From: Gammaproteobacteria bacterium
Lineage (GTDB): Bacteria; Pseudomonadota; Gammaproteobacteria; S012-40
Length of the DNA stretch: 22,923 nucleotides
Assembly: GCA_029879945.1 (NCBI GenBank)
Contig: JAOUPJ010000015.1
Location: 1 to 22,923, forward strand
Direction: 5' to 3'
A model generated the notes under the pieces. The model was not told the origin of the DNA. It made no database searches and saw only the letters and a list, made by a program, of their open reading frames with translations. Shown piece by piece: positions 14,209 to 22,476 of this stretch; within the stretch, counting starts at the first letter, position 1; each line of letters opens with the position of its first letter. Position numbers and translations under genes: made by a program.

Positions 14209-15435
14209 GTGAAGCTGGATATCAAAAGCATATCGACACTGGTCGTGATCATGGCTGCCCTGGCTGCTGGTGCCTATAGCCTGGGGCTGAGTTCTGCTAA
14301 GAATACGTCTAGCAGTATGTCCAGTCAGTCGGTTGGAAATTCCAGTGCGCCGGCGCACCCATCAAGCACTCGCTCTACCACAACTGAAACGGCGGCTAGC
14401 GGTGCGCTCACGTTTAGCCATTTTCGTGTGGGCAATCGCAATGTGAAGGGAATGACCACCTTGGGAGATTTTGTATGGGTGGGCACTTCCGGCGGTGTTT
14501 TAAAATATGATCTTCGCACTGATAACTATGTCCTCTACGATGTTTCTAACGGCAGCCTCCTTTCAAATGGCGTATTTCACCTAAGCGTGCTGGATGAACG
14601 CATTATGGTGGGAACCTATGGCGGTGGCCTATCAGTCTTTGATACCAAGTCCGAAAAATGGAAAAACTACAATATTCCCGATGGGCTTGCCGATCAGTTT
14701 GTTTACGATGTGCAGCGTGTTAGCAACGGCGATGTGTGGATTGCTACCTGGTCGGGTGTGAATCGTGTCAAACAGGGAAAATTTGATGACCCGACACAAT
14801 GGGAGACGTATAACCTAACCAATACCAATGGCGGCTTGCCCAATGATTGGGTATATGGGCTGGAAGAGGGTAAAAACGGTGAAATGTGGTTCGCTACCGA
14901 GAAAGGTGTGGCCCGTTTTGTGGCTGGTAAGTGGGAAAACTGGCAACATGAGGAAGGCCTAGGGGCGGCCTATGAGCTAGTCGCCGCAGATATAAAGTTC
15001 AACAACGACCCAGGTAAGGCCTCTAAGCACCACGCCCGTCAAAAGGTGGAAGACGGCCTGGTCAATGTGTCCGCTGCCTATAATCCCAACTATGTGGTCT
15101 CATTATCCGTAGATGGCGACGGAATCGTGTGGGCGGGAACCTGGGGTGGCGGCTTGGCTCGTTATGATGGCAAAAAGTGGACAAACACCACCGTCCAAGA
15201 GGGCCTACCTTCCAATCACGTCTTTATGTTGCACCGTGATAACGAGGGGCGAATTTGGGCCGGTACCAGTGAGGGTCTGGCCAGAGTTGATCAACAAACG
15301 GGTAAACCGGTGGAAATTGTCCGAAGAAAGGACGGCCTTTTTGCAGATAACGTCTTTTCCATGGCCAAAGCACAGGATGGTAGCGTGTGGGTGGGCAGTT
15401 TTGGAGGCGTAGCCAGACTGTACGGCCTGATCTAG
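14209..15435 (+). CDS. Membrane-anchored Reg_prop beta-propeller protein (paralogue of the preceding gene)
   Basis: A 408-residue protein with an N-terminal hydrophobic anchor or uncleaved signal (about 8-26, ISTLVVIMAALAAGAYSLG), a Ser/Thr-rich linker (about 30-60) and a Reg_prop propeller. Blade signatures include VWVGTSGGV, IMVGTYGGG, VWIATWSGV, MWFATEKGV, VWAGTWGGG, IWAGTSEGL and VWVGSFGGV. It shares with the preceding protein a long insert at the same place (about 250-296, here containing KASKHHARQK and ending in YNPNYV), so the two are tandem paralogues. It lacks a lipobox. GTG 14209 has GGGGGAG 5 bases upstream. The stop is immediately followed by the GTG of the Kelch gene. Confidence 0.85.
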   Translation: MKLDIKSISTLVVIMAALAAGAYSLGLSSAKNTSSSMSSQSVGNSSAPAHPSSTRSTTTETAASGALTFSHFRVGNRNVKGMTTLGDFVWVGTSGGVLKYDLRTDNYVLYDVSNGSLLSNGVFHLSVLDERIMVGTYGGGLSVFDTKSEKWKNYNIPDGLADQFVYDVQRVSNGDVWIATWSGVNRVKQGKFDDPTQWETYNLTNTNGGLPNDWVYGLEEGKNGEMWFATEKGVARFVAGKWENWQHEEGLGAAYELVAADIKFNNDPGKASKHHARQKVEDGLVNVSAAYNPNYVVSLSVDGDGIVWAGTWGGGLARYDGKKWTNTTVQEGLPSNHVFMLHRDNEGRIWAGTSEGLARVDQQTGKPVEIVRRKDGLFADNVFSMAKAQDGSVWVGSFGGVARLYGLI

Positions 15436-16761
15436 GTGCTTATCCCCTTGCTAAGGAGGCCACACTCCAGGGCTATTGTTTTGTTGGCCCTCATGATTCT
15501 TCCTATATGCGACACAAGCGTTGTTTTCGCCACCTCCCCAGAGTGGATCGAGGGGTGGCGTCAAACCCAGTCGATGAAAACCCCTAGGGCAGGAGCGGCA
15601 ATCGCCCAGTACAAGAACTATGTCTACATTCTGGGGGGCGTGGATGGTCGTCAATTCCTGAGCAGCGTGGAAATGGCTACCTTGTCTGAGAATGCCGAGG
15701 TATTGAGTTGGCGGCTCACCACCCCCCTCCCGACCAAGCTTGGATTTATGGCGGCCCTGGTGCATGAGGGCTACCTGTATGTGGTTGGGGGTGGCAGTGG
15801 CCCTAATGGAAAAATATTAAGACGCGAAGTGCTAAGGGCAAAGATTCGGCCCGACGGTAGTCTGGGCGCATGGAGAGATCAATCTCCATTGTTGCTACCA
15901 AGGCGCTGCGCCAAGCTGGCCACGCATAATGATCGACTTTATGCAATTGGGGGGTTTGGTGGAACGCTACTGGATTCTGTGGAGGTGGCTGATTTTACCC
16001 AGAGTGGACTGGGCCCCTGGAAAATGGAATCGGAGCACTTGATTGAGCCTCGTTATGTGCACGGTGTGAAAGTGGTGGGTGATAAAATACTTGCTCTGGG
16101 TGGCCATCATCAGCAAAAGGGTGTAGGAATCAATACAGTAGAGTGGATGTCTCCAGGATCTGGCGGCTCTCGTTGGGTAAGCACTCATCCCCTGAATCAA
16201 GGGAGATATGGTCATGGCTCAGCGTTCAGCGACAATCACTTGTTTGTTTTTGGCGGTATTAGTGGAACTGAATATCTAAATAGTGTAGAGGTGGCAAGCG
16301 TAGGCGAGAAGTTTGAGATTTTTCCGTTTCATGAAACAACTCCTTTGCCCTACCCCATGGCCAATTTTGCTGTGGCGGTATATAACAAGCACTTGTTGAT
16401 AATCGGTGGCACTACCTTTAATGATTATTTAAATAAGGTTCTGATTTCTGATGTAGACTCAAAAGGGAGTATAGGTTTTTGGGGTGAGAAATCCGATCGA
16501 TTTCAGCCTGCTGTTGCTCAAAAGAGCGCACTCGTTAACACGGGAATCATATCAGAACTTCTACAAACTACAGATTACAGTTATATTAGAGTAACAATGC
16601 CCAGTGGGCAGGAAATCTGGTTGGCTTCGCCTGTGTTAAGCGCACAAATCGGACAGACTATTCATTTTAGTCAAGGCGTACAGATGTCTGGCTTTTTCAG
16701 TAAAACTCTAAAAAGAAAATTCGATACGATTCTATTTGTGAGTGTGGTACAAGCAGAATAA
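15436..16761 (+). CDS. Exported Kelch-repeat propeller with C-terminal NrfJ-like domain
   Basis: A 441-residue protein with a signal sequence (basic n-region, then AIVLLALMILPICDTSVVFA, about 13-32). Six Kelch motifs are readable: YVYILGG (62-68), YLYVVGG, RLYAIGG, KILALGG, HLFVFGG and HLLIIGG, enough for one six-bladed propeller. The last ~70 residues (about 369-437) depart from the Kelch pattern. They read YSYIRVTMPSGQEIWLASPV, then VGQ-like turn IGQTIHF, then FFSKTLKRKFDTILFVS. This resembles the small OB-like domain of NrfJ-type periplasmic proteins found near cytochrome c nitrite reductases; that assignment is from memory of the family pattern and is tentative. The start GTG abuts the previous stop (TAGGTG) with no clear ribosome-binding site, suggesting translational coupling. 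Confidence 0.82.
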   Translation: MLIPLLRRPHSRAIVLLALMILPICDTSVVFATSPEWIEGWRQTQSMKTPRAGAAIAQYKNYVYILGGVDGRQFLSSVEMATLSENAEVLSWRLTTPLPTKLGFMAALVHEGYLYVVGGGSGPNGKILRREVLRAKIRPDGSLGAWRDQSPLLLPRRCAKLATHNDRLYAIGGFGGTLLDSVEVADFTQSGLGPWKMESEHLIEPRYVHGVKVVGDKILALGGHHQQKGVGINTVEWMSPGSGGSRWVSTHPLNQGRYGHGSAFSDNHLFVFGGISGTEYLNSVEVASVGEKFEIFPFHETTPLPYPMANFAVAVYNKHLLIIGGTTFNDYLNKVLISDVDSKGSIGFWGEKSDRFQPAVAQKSALVNTGIISELLQTTDYSYIRVTMPSGQEIWLASPVLSAQIGQTIHFSQGVQMSGFFSKTLKRKFDTILFVSVVQAE

Positions 16762-16773
16762 TCGTGGTTTTAC

Positions 16774-16786
16774 TATAATTTATAAT
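16774..16786 (+). promoter_or_regulatory. Twin TATAAT boxes upstream of the GGDEF-EAL gene
   Basis: Two exact copies of TATAAT (16774-16779 and 16781-16786) lie in the 145-base gap before the signalling gene. No good -35 element is seen at the right spacing. Further downstream, TTTGTTC/GAACAAA (16831-16849) forms a 7-bp inverted repeat in the putative leader. Confidence 0.3.
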
Positions 16787-16906
16787 CCTAACTTGAGGCG
16801 ATTGGCCGCGAGTAAGCATTGGTTTTTTGGTTTGTTCCCAGCGAACAAAGGAACACAGGACTGAAATTCTCATCATGTTGATATTCAAAGTAAAAGCTTA
16901 CATGTT

Positions 16907-19387
16907 ATGAATAGTTTAGGAACTCGTCTCGCAATCGTTACTTCCACAATACTGCTGATTATCGTAGTCATAGCGGGTATTGCTTTAGAGCGCAAGCTAA
17001 CGGATGCAATAGAAAGACAGGGCGAGGAACAGGCAGAGGTTCACGCTCAGACAATTCTCGGTAGCCTTAAAACATTGATGATAAACGGGAGTGGCACGCT
17101 TGCCAGAGAATGGTTGGATCGTTTACATGGGGTCGCCGGAATCAAGGAAGTGGAGGTATTGCGTAGAGATGGAAACATTGCGTTCACTGATCTGGAAACG
17201 GTAGATACGGTAAATCAATACCTAGGAAAGCCCCGTTTTAAAAGAGAGCTTGTTGCTCCCCGAGAGTTAAAGACACCACTGTCCTCAGGGGTGATCGACC
17301 GTGTCCTCAATGGGGAAGTAGTAAGAGATACCTCTAGTCCTGGTTTGCTCACTGTCACCATGCCAATCGATGCGGGGGTGGAGTGTCTAACTTGCCACGG
17401 TTATGACCAGATGCAAATGCGTGGAATATTAACATTATCCCTCTCAACTGAAACCAACCAGGCAAGAATCCAGTCCATGCGCAGTTATCTGTGGGGTGGG
17501 GCAGTCGTTTTGGTCACGATGCTGGGTTTGGCATTATGGTTGTCTATCCGATTTAATGTACTGAAGCCATTGGCAGTGATACGCGATGGAATTATGCAGG
17601 TCTCCGAAGGAAATCGCAGTGCGCGTGTCAATGCAACACACAATGACGAACTGGGTGAATTGGCCACGGTATTTAACCGCATGCAGGATGCCCTAAACGC
17701 AAGTGAAATTCGTATTCGCGCAGTAATGGACAATGTGGTCGATGGTGTGATGACGTTAACCAACGATGGTCTCATCGAAACGGTGAATCCGGCTGTGGAA
17801 AGGATTTTTGGTTTTCATGCGGAAGAATTGATTGGAGAGCCGGTCGCTAAACTCGCTCCTTCAAATATTAATAAAAGTGAAGACTTCATTCTCGGGCCTC
17901 TCAATTCGAACTTCGAGTCAAATGTGCTTGGTGCAGTACGAGAAGTTAATGCCAGACGCAGCAATGGCACTGTGTTCCCCATCGATGTAGCCGTCAGTGA
18001 AATGTATCAGGGTGGACGTCGATATTTTATTGCTGTAGTTCGAGATATTACCAGTCGAAAGGCGCGTACCGCCGCATTACGATACCAGGCTTTACATGAT
18101 GCGCTAACTGACTTGCCTAATCGAACATTGTTGCTGGATCGATTACAGCAAGCACTCCGTAGTTCTCAGCGCAGCAAAAATCCTGTCTGCCTGATTCTGA
18201 TGGACCTGGATCGCTTTAAAGAAGTGAATGATACCTTAGGCCATCATGTAGGGGACAAGCTTCTACAACAAATCGCAAAGCGTTTACGCATGTTATTGCG
18301 TCAATCGGATACAGTTGCTCGCTTAGGTGGTGACGAGTTCTCCGTTCTGTTGCCCGATACGACCGTTGAGCAGGCGATGGTGACTGCAGGCAAGATAGTG
18401 CGTGTTATTGAAGAGCCCATCATCGTAGAGGGGCAGCGCTTAAACGTGGGAACGAGTTTGGGAATTTCCTTTTCTCCTTTGCATGGTGATAGTGCAGGAT
18501 TATTAATGCAGAAAGCTGATGTGGCCATGTATATGGCCAAGCGTAATAACGAAAGTATTGCTGTCTATGATCCACAGCGAGACCCACACAGTCTGCGCCA
18601 GCTCGCGATAAGTGGTGAGTTACGAACGGCAATCGAAACCAGTCAATTAGTGATTCACTATCAACCTAAAATCGATCTGAAGACTAATCGTCTTTCGGGA
18701 GTGGAAGCACTATTACGATGGCAGCATCCCAAGCACGGTTTACTATTTCCCGATGAGTTTATACCGTTGTCTGAAACTACGGGCTTGATTAGGCCACTTA
18801 CTAGCTGGCTGGTTCGTAATGCGATTATTAATTGTCTTAGCTGTGAGAACCGGCCCAAGGGAATCAAACTCTCTTTAAATCTATCTATGAGAAATCTGCA
18901 AGACTCCACCTTCCCAGATCAGATTACCAGTATTTTTCAAGAATACGATTTTAATCCCGAGAATATCGTTTTTGAAATTACGGAAACTGCCCTGATGGAA
19001 GAGCCGGAACAAGCACTCAGGGCAATGGATCGTTTAAGTGAATTGGGGATCGGATTCTCTATTGATGATTTTGGAACGGGCTATTCTTCGCTTTCCTATC
19101 TGGAGAAATTGCCAGTTACAGAGCTCAAGATAGATAAATCATTTGGTTTATCACTGGGACATGACAACAACAGTGCCTTGATAGTGCGCTCGACCATAGA
19201 CCTCGCCCATAAATTGGGACTGAAGGTTGCGGCAGAAGGAGTGGAGACCAAAGAGGCGCTAAACTTACTAATTTCTCTCGGTTGTGATGCCGTGCAGGGT
19301 TTTTATCTGGCCAAACCCATGGCCAAAGATGAATTGCTGCTATGGTTCGACGAACATGCAGATGAGAGGACGCCTATAGAAGCTTAG
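16907..19387 (+). CDS. Diguanylate cyclase/phosphodiesterase (GGDEF-EAL) with haem c-binding periplasmic sensor
   Basis: An 826-residue inner-membrane enzyme for making and/or degrading cyclic-di-GMP. Layout: TM1 (about 8-26); periplasmic sensor (27-193) carrying a haem-attachment motif Cys160-x2-Cys163-His164 in ECLTCHGY; TM2 (about 194-215); HAMP (about 216-268); PAS (about 270-385); GGDEF (about 390-555); EAL (about 565-815). The GGDEF active site is intact (474-478), with an inhibitory RxxD site at 465-468 exactly five residues before it. The EAL domain keeps Glu-Ala-Leu at 600-602, the metal-site DDFGTGYSS at 720-728, KIDKSF and AAEGVE. Both activities therefore look possible. It sits between a propeller/cytochrome operon and more cytochrome genes, which suggests redox or gas sensing. 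It is separated from the Kelch gene by 145 bases, so it may have its own promoter. Confidence 0.93.
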   Translation: MNSLGTRLAIVTSTILLIIVVIAGIALERKLTDAIERQGEEQAEVHAQTILGSLKTLMINGSGTLAREWLDRLHGVAGIKEVEVLRRDGNIAFTDLETVDTVNQYLGKPRFKRELVAPRELKTPLSSGVIDRVLNGEVVRDTSSPGLLTVTMPIDAGVECLTCHGYDQMQMRGILTLSLSTETNQARIQSMRSYLWGGAVVLVTMLGLALWLSIRFNVLKPLAVIRDGIMQVSEGNRSARVNATHNDELGELATVFNRMQDALNASEIRIRAVMDNVVDGVMTLTNDGLIETVNPAVERIFGFHAEELIGEPVAKLAPSNINKSEDFILGPLNSNFESNVLGAVREVNARRSNGTVFPIDVAVSEMYQGGRRYFIAVVRDITSRKARTAALRYQALHDALTDLPNRTLLLDRLQQALRSSQRSKNPVCLILMDLDRFKEVNDTLGHHVGDKLLQQIAKRLRMLLRQSDTVARLGGDEFSVLLPDTTVEQAMVTAGKIVRVIEEPIIVEGQRLNVGTSLGISFSPLHGDSAGLLMQKADVAMYMAKRNNESIAVYDPQRDPHSLRQLAISGELRTAIETSQLVIHYQPKIDLKTNRLSGVEALLRWQHPKHGLLFPDEFIPLSETTGLIRPLTSWLVRNAIINCLSCENRPKGIKLSLNLSMRNLQDSTFPDQITSIFQEYDFNPENIVFEITETALMEEPEQALRAMDRLSELGIGFSIDDFGTGYSSLSYLEKLPVTELKIDKSFGLSLGHDNNSALIVRSTIDLAHKLGLKVAAEGVETKEALNLLISLGCDAVQGFYLAKPMAKDELLLWFDEHADERTPIEA

Positions 19388-20463
19388 ATCGTGGGAATGC
19401 CCTTCAGTGGCGCCAATTCCAATGGTCTAAAAATATCGACCTTCCTGAAGAACTGATCGATCACGTAGATTCTGCCATTTTCATCCACCTCGATGCCTGC
19501 GGGCAGCATGAATAGCCCGGGACCACCAGCGGTGCTTCTTTCTCCCACATGCAATAGCAATTTACCCTGGGGATCGAAGATCTGAAAATTTCCAAATGCC
19601 GTATCGACAACCAGGATGTTTCCATTCAGATCTGTGGTGATACCTTTGGGTCTGGAAAATTGTCCGGGTTGTCGTCCTGCTGATCCGAAACTGACAATGT
19701 GTTTCCCCTGAGGGTTGAAGCCTTGGACACGAAAGTTAGCACTGTCCACAATATAGATGTTGCCTTCTGTGTCAGTGCTGAGTTGCAAGGGAAGATTAAA
19801 TTCAGCAGAGTCCTCACCACGTTTGCCGATGGTATGCAGCAACTCGCCGGTCTTCGCATCAAGTACTAGAATACGGTGTTTGTCTGAGTCGATTCCGCCC
19901 GTATCTGATACATAGAGCTTTTGTCCATCAGGTGAAATCGCAATTCCAGTCGGTCGTACGAACAGGGTTTTGTCGCCTAGTCCCCTGATATAATTTCCGT
20001 CCAGGTCGTAAACGGCAATACGCTTAGCGGTAATATCCACCACGTACAGCTCGTCGTCTTTGGAGATGTCCAGGCCCAATGGTTTTAATAAAGAGCCAGG
20101 GCCTTCCCGGCCGAACAACTTTGTTTTGCGATTTTCCAGGTCAAACATGAAGATTGCGCGTTGCTGCGTATCGGAAATAAAGAGGCGGTTTTTTCGAACG
20201 GCGATGGAATAGGGCTTGGCCAGGCCCTCGGTAACGATTTCCCCTCCCGTTAGGGCAGCCTGAAATTTTTCGCTAAAACTGGGTTCAGAGATGTCGTGAC
20301 TGGAGCGCAGGGTCCCCTCATAGATATATCTGGCTTCACCCGGAGGCGGTGGATAGACTGGCGGTGGTATTGGCTTGAGCGGTTGCTGGCCAGCGCACCC
20401 CGCTAAAGTCAGCGCGATTGCGAGGAGAAAAAAACGGAAAAACAGCACTACTTGGTGTGGCAT
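19384..20463 (-). CDS. NHL-repeat six-bladed propeller lipoprotein
   Basis: A 359-residue lipoprotein: signal peptide with lipobox LAGC at Cys23, a Pro-rich linker (PLKPIPPPVYPPPPGEARY), then NHL repeats. The repeats read YSIAVRKNRLFISDTQQ, LGLDISKDDELYVVDIT, TGIAISPDGQKLYVSDT, LQLSTDTEGNIYIVDSA, KGITTDLNGNILVVDTA and AGIEVDENGRIYVIDQF, giving six blades. It is probably anchored in the outer or inner membrane, facing the periplasm or exterior. Its ATG lies inside the pentahaem cytochrome gene (16-base overlap), and an in-frame GTG at 20448 overlaps that gene's stop as TAGTG. Either start implies co-translation with the cytochrome. The 3' end overlaps the convergent GGDEF-EAL gene by four bases. 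The substrate or partner is unknown. Confidence 0.88.
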   Translation of the reverse strand: MPHQVVLFFRFFLLAIALTLAGCAGQQPLKPIPPPVYPPPPGEARYIYEGTLRSSHDISEPSFSEKFQAALTGGEIVTEGLAKPYSIAVRKNRLFISDTQQRAIFMFDLENRKTKLFGREGPGSLLKPLGLDISKDDELYVVDITAKRIAVYDLDGNYIRGLGDKTLFVRPTGIAISPDGQKLYVSDTGGIDSDKHRILVLDAKTGELLHTIGKRGEDSAEFNLPLQLSTDTEGNIYIVDSANFRVQGFNPQGKHIVSFGSAGRQPGQFSRPKGITTDLNGNILVVDTAFGNFQIFDPQGKLLLHVGERSTAGGPGLFMLPAGIEVDENGRIYVIDQFFRKVDIFRPLELAPLKGIPTI

Positions 20464-21263
20464 GTCTGGCAGAGAAGATCAGAGTTGACCCTCAAGAACA
20501 GATCCTTTTCCGGATTATGCACATTATGACAGCTGGCACACTCTACACGTCCTTCGTAGAGCCGAACGCCATTGTCAAATCCGCCGGGTGTATGGGGTTT
20601 GCGGAAATCGATATCGGAACGTAGTAAACCGGCATATCGCATCGATATGGGATGGTCGTTCTTCAGGTCGGTATCCAGGTGTTTGATAGAGATATCATGT
20701 GCCACTCGCCCATTATGGCACTTGCCGCATGAAACGGTATTGTCTTCACCGTTTATGCGCATATGAAAAGCAGCATCTTCTGCCGCGTCGAAATTACCCG
20801 GTTTGAATACCACCATGTCCACAGCCATGGTCCCGTCATGACAAGAGAGACATAACAGGCTGATGGGGGACGGGGTACGGGTCTTGGAATCCAGGTACAT
20901 ACTATCGTAAAGCCGGAAACGGTCTGTCGCGGGTTCAAAACGGTTCCAGCCGGGAATTGCGCCCTTGTCATCGGCGTCGGCATCCGCTTTATCTGGCGGC
21001 ACATGGCAATAGATGCACGGATTTCCATAGTCTGAAAACGCCACCGAAGGCATCGCCACTACGCCCGCGCGCTTGTTCAATCCGGAAAAATCATGTTTGG
21101 AACCGAGGATGGGGTCATTTGTGCCCATTACAGGATCACCAATGATCGTCTCACTATAGGTGATATTGATCGAAGCAATAGCAGCGACCAAGCCGGCCAG
21201 CAGACTAGACCACTTTATCAGTCGCTTTTTAATGTTACTCTTGTTTGTGCAGATTCGGTCCAT
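20448..21263 (-). CDS. Periplasmic pentahaem cytochrome c
   Basis: A 271-residue multihaem cytochrome with five CXXCH motifs, at residues 83-87 (CIYCH), 138-142 (CLSCH), 179-183 (CGKCH), 242-246 (CASCH) and 265-269 (CQTCH). The N-terminus has a basic region followed by a hydrophobic stretch (LLAGLVAAIASINITYS), so export is expected. The blocks LLCLSCHDGTMA and ECASCHNVHNP with a closing LCQTCHTK are typical of the cytochrome c3-like, doubled-CXXCH group found in respiratory and extracellular electron-transfer loci. Several extra histidines (for example in HDI, HPI and KPHTPG) could serve as distal haem ligands. It overlaps the NHL lipoprotein gene and is divergent, across 88 or 121 bases depending on its start, from the modular cytochrome c gene. 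The electron donor and acceptor are unknown. Confidence 0.92.
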   Translation of the reverse strand: MDRICTNKSNIKKRLIKWSSLLAGLVAAIASINITYSETIIGDPVMGTNDPILGSKHDFSGLNKRAGVVAMPSVAFSDYGNPCIYCHVPPDKADADADDKGAIPGWNRFEPATDRFRLYDSMYLDSKTRTPSPISLLCLSCHDGTMAVDMVVFKPGNFDAAEDAAFHMRINGEDNTVSCGKCHNGRVAHDISIKHLDTDLKNDHPISMRYAGLLRSDIDFRKPHTPGGFDNGVRLYEGRVECASCHNVHNPEKDLFLRVNSDLLCQTCHTK

Positions 21264-21384
21264 GAGACAACAGAGTTTATAGACGCTCCCCCAATGAAGT
21301 CATGTAGGGTAGCGTAAATCCTCAATTTGCGCCACAATTTCCACCCTGTTTATGAATAAAAATTGGAAAATTGAGCTGCATCTG

Positions 21385-22476
21385 ATGCGAATCTATCCTG
21401 GCATTCGAAAAAGCGTAGTCTACTACTCTTTGATTCTATTGTTGATTTTTCCCGCCTTGCTAAGTGCAACAGAGCAGGGAGAGTCACTTTATGGGAAGTT
21501 TTGTAGCCAATGTCATGGCTCCCAGGGTAACGGTAAAGGGAGGGGTGCCAGTGGTCTTACGCCCAAACCGACAGACTTTACCCAAAAAGGACTCGCCGAT
21601 CGGCTCAGCAGAAAACAATTTTTTCAGGCTGTTAAAGAAGGCAAGGCCAAAACAGCCATGGTGGGCTATGCCAGACGTTTGAACGACGAGCAAATTTCCG
21701 CCATAACAGATTATGTCATGGCTTCGTTTATGAAGGTGGCCCAAACAAAGAAATCTCCAGTGGTATCCGGAAACGATCAAACAGCAGGGCAGGAAATTTA
21801 TGTACAGCATTGTGCGGCCTGCCACGGCGACAACGGCCAGACTGCCGTGTGGGCGCGGAATAGCTTAACGCCACCACCGCGAAACTTTACCACGCCACAG
21901 GCCAAGGAAGAGCTTTCCGAATTGCGCATGATTACCTCCGTTACCCACGGAAGGCCGGGTACGGCGATGATGTCATTCCGAGATAGGCTTTCCGATACAC
22001 AGATCAAGCAAGTGGTGACCTATATCAGAAGCAGTTTCATGCAAGGGGAGGCCGTATCAGACCCGCACAAGGCGACCGCGCCACATCCTCACCAAGTTTC
22101 ACCCCCCGTGGTACAGGCCGCAGATATGCGCTTGGCTTTGCCGGGGAATCTGAAAGGGGATGTTCAAAAGGGTGGCGTGTTCTATATGAATAACTGTTTC
22201 ACCTGTCATGGGGAAGAAGGCAAAGGAAATGGTCCCCGAGCACACTTCAATCGCCCAAGACCGCGAGACTTCACCTCCAAGGCCTCTCAAACCGAGTTGA
22301 ATCGTCCCCGAATATTTAGCTCTATCCGAGATGGCAAGCGGGGCACAGTCATGCCGGCCTGGGGTAAGGTGTTGAATGAGCAGGAAATTGCAAATGTGGC
22401 CGAATTCGTATTCCAGGCCTATGTCAAAGGGAATGGCAAGCTCGTCAAGCAGGCAAGGGAAAAAAAAAGTCTCTAG
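21385..22476 (+). CDS. Modular cytochrome c with three repeated haem domains (interrupted before a fourth)
   Basis: An exported c-type cytochrome built from repeats of one ~85-residue module: a G-x3-Y lead-in, CXXCHG, a P-x-P-x-DFT-type turn, a R/K-rich helix, a GTxM-type methionine turn (TAMVGY, TAMMSF, TVMPAW), and an E/DxQI-x-AV helix. With ATG 21385, haem motifs begin at Cys40 (CSQCH), Cys143 (CAACH) and Cys271 (CFTCH). I prefer this start because it gives a normal signal peptide (MRIYPGIRK then VVYYSLILLLIFPALLSA); ATG 21352 adds 11 residues. Neither has a good ribosome-binding site. The frame closes at TAG 22474-22476, just after an A9 tract, while an obvious fourth module continues in the -1 frame. 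The gene is probably longer than this reading frame. Confidence 0.85.
   Translation: MRIYPGIRKSVVYYSLILLLIFPALLSATEQGESLYGKFCSQCHGSQGNGKGRGASGLTPKPTDFTQKGLADRLSRKQFFQAVKEGKAKTAMVGYARRLNDEQISAITDYVMASFMKVAQTKKSPVVSGNDQTAGQEIYVQHCAACHGDNGQTAVWARNSLTPPPRNFTTPQAKEELSELRMITSVTHGRPGTAMMSFRDRLSDTQIKQVVTYIRSSFMQGEAVSDPHKATAPHPHQVSPPVVQAADMRLALPGNLKGDVQKGGVFYMNNCFTCHGEEGKGNGPRAHFNRPRPRDFTSKASQTELNRPRIFSSIRDGKRGTVMPAWGKVLNEQEIANVAEFVFQAYVKGNGKLVKQAREKKSL
22460..22468 (+). other. A9 homopolymer, candidate slippery/frameshift site
   Basis: Nine consecutive A residues contain the heptamer A-AAA-AAA in the reading frame of the upstream gene. Slipping back one base here changes the reading from ...GAA AAA AAA AGT CTC TAG to ...AAA AAA AAG TCT CTA and opens the fourth cytochrome module. 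One additional A in the run would have the same effect. A 6-7 bp hairpin (22492-22514) lies about 24 bases downstream, further than the usual 5-9 bases for a stimulator. Confidence 0.55.

Noticed and set aside
16831..16849. TTTGTTC/GAACAAA inverted repeat as a terminator of the Kelch operon
   Set aside because: The stem is AT-rich and no T run follows on either strand. It may be an operator or chance.
19384..19387. Four-base overlap of the convergent GGDEF-EAL and NHL genes as a regulatory signal
   Set aside because: TTAG naturally supplies a stop on both strands, and compact convergent ends of this kind are common and need no special explanation.
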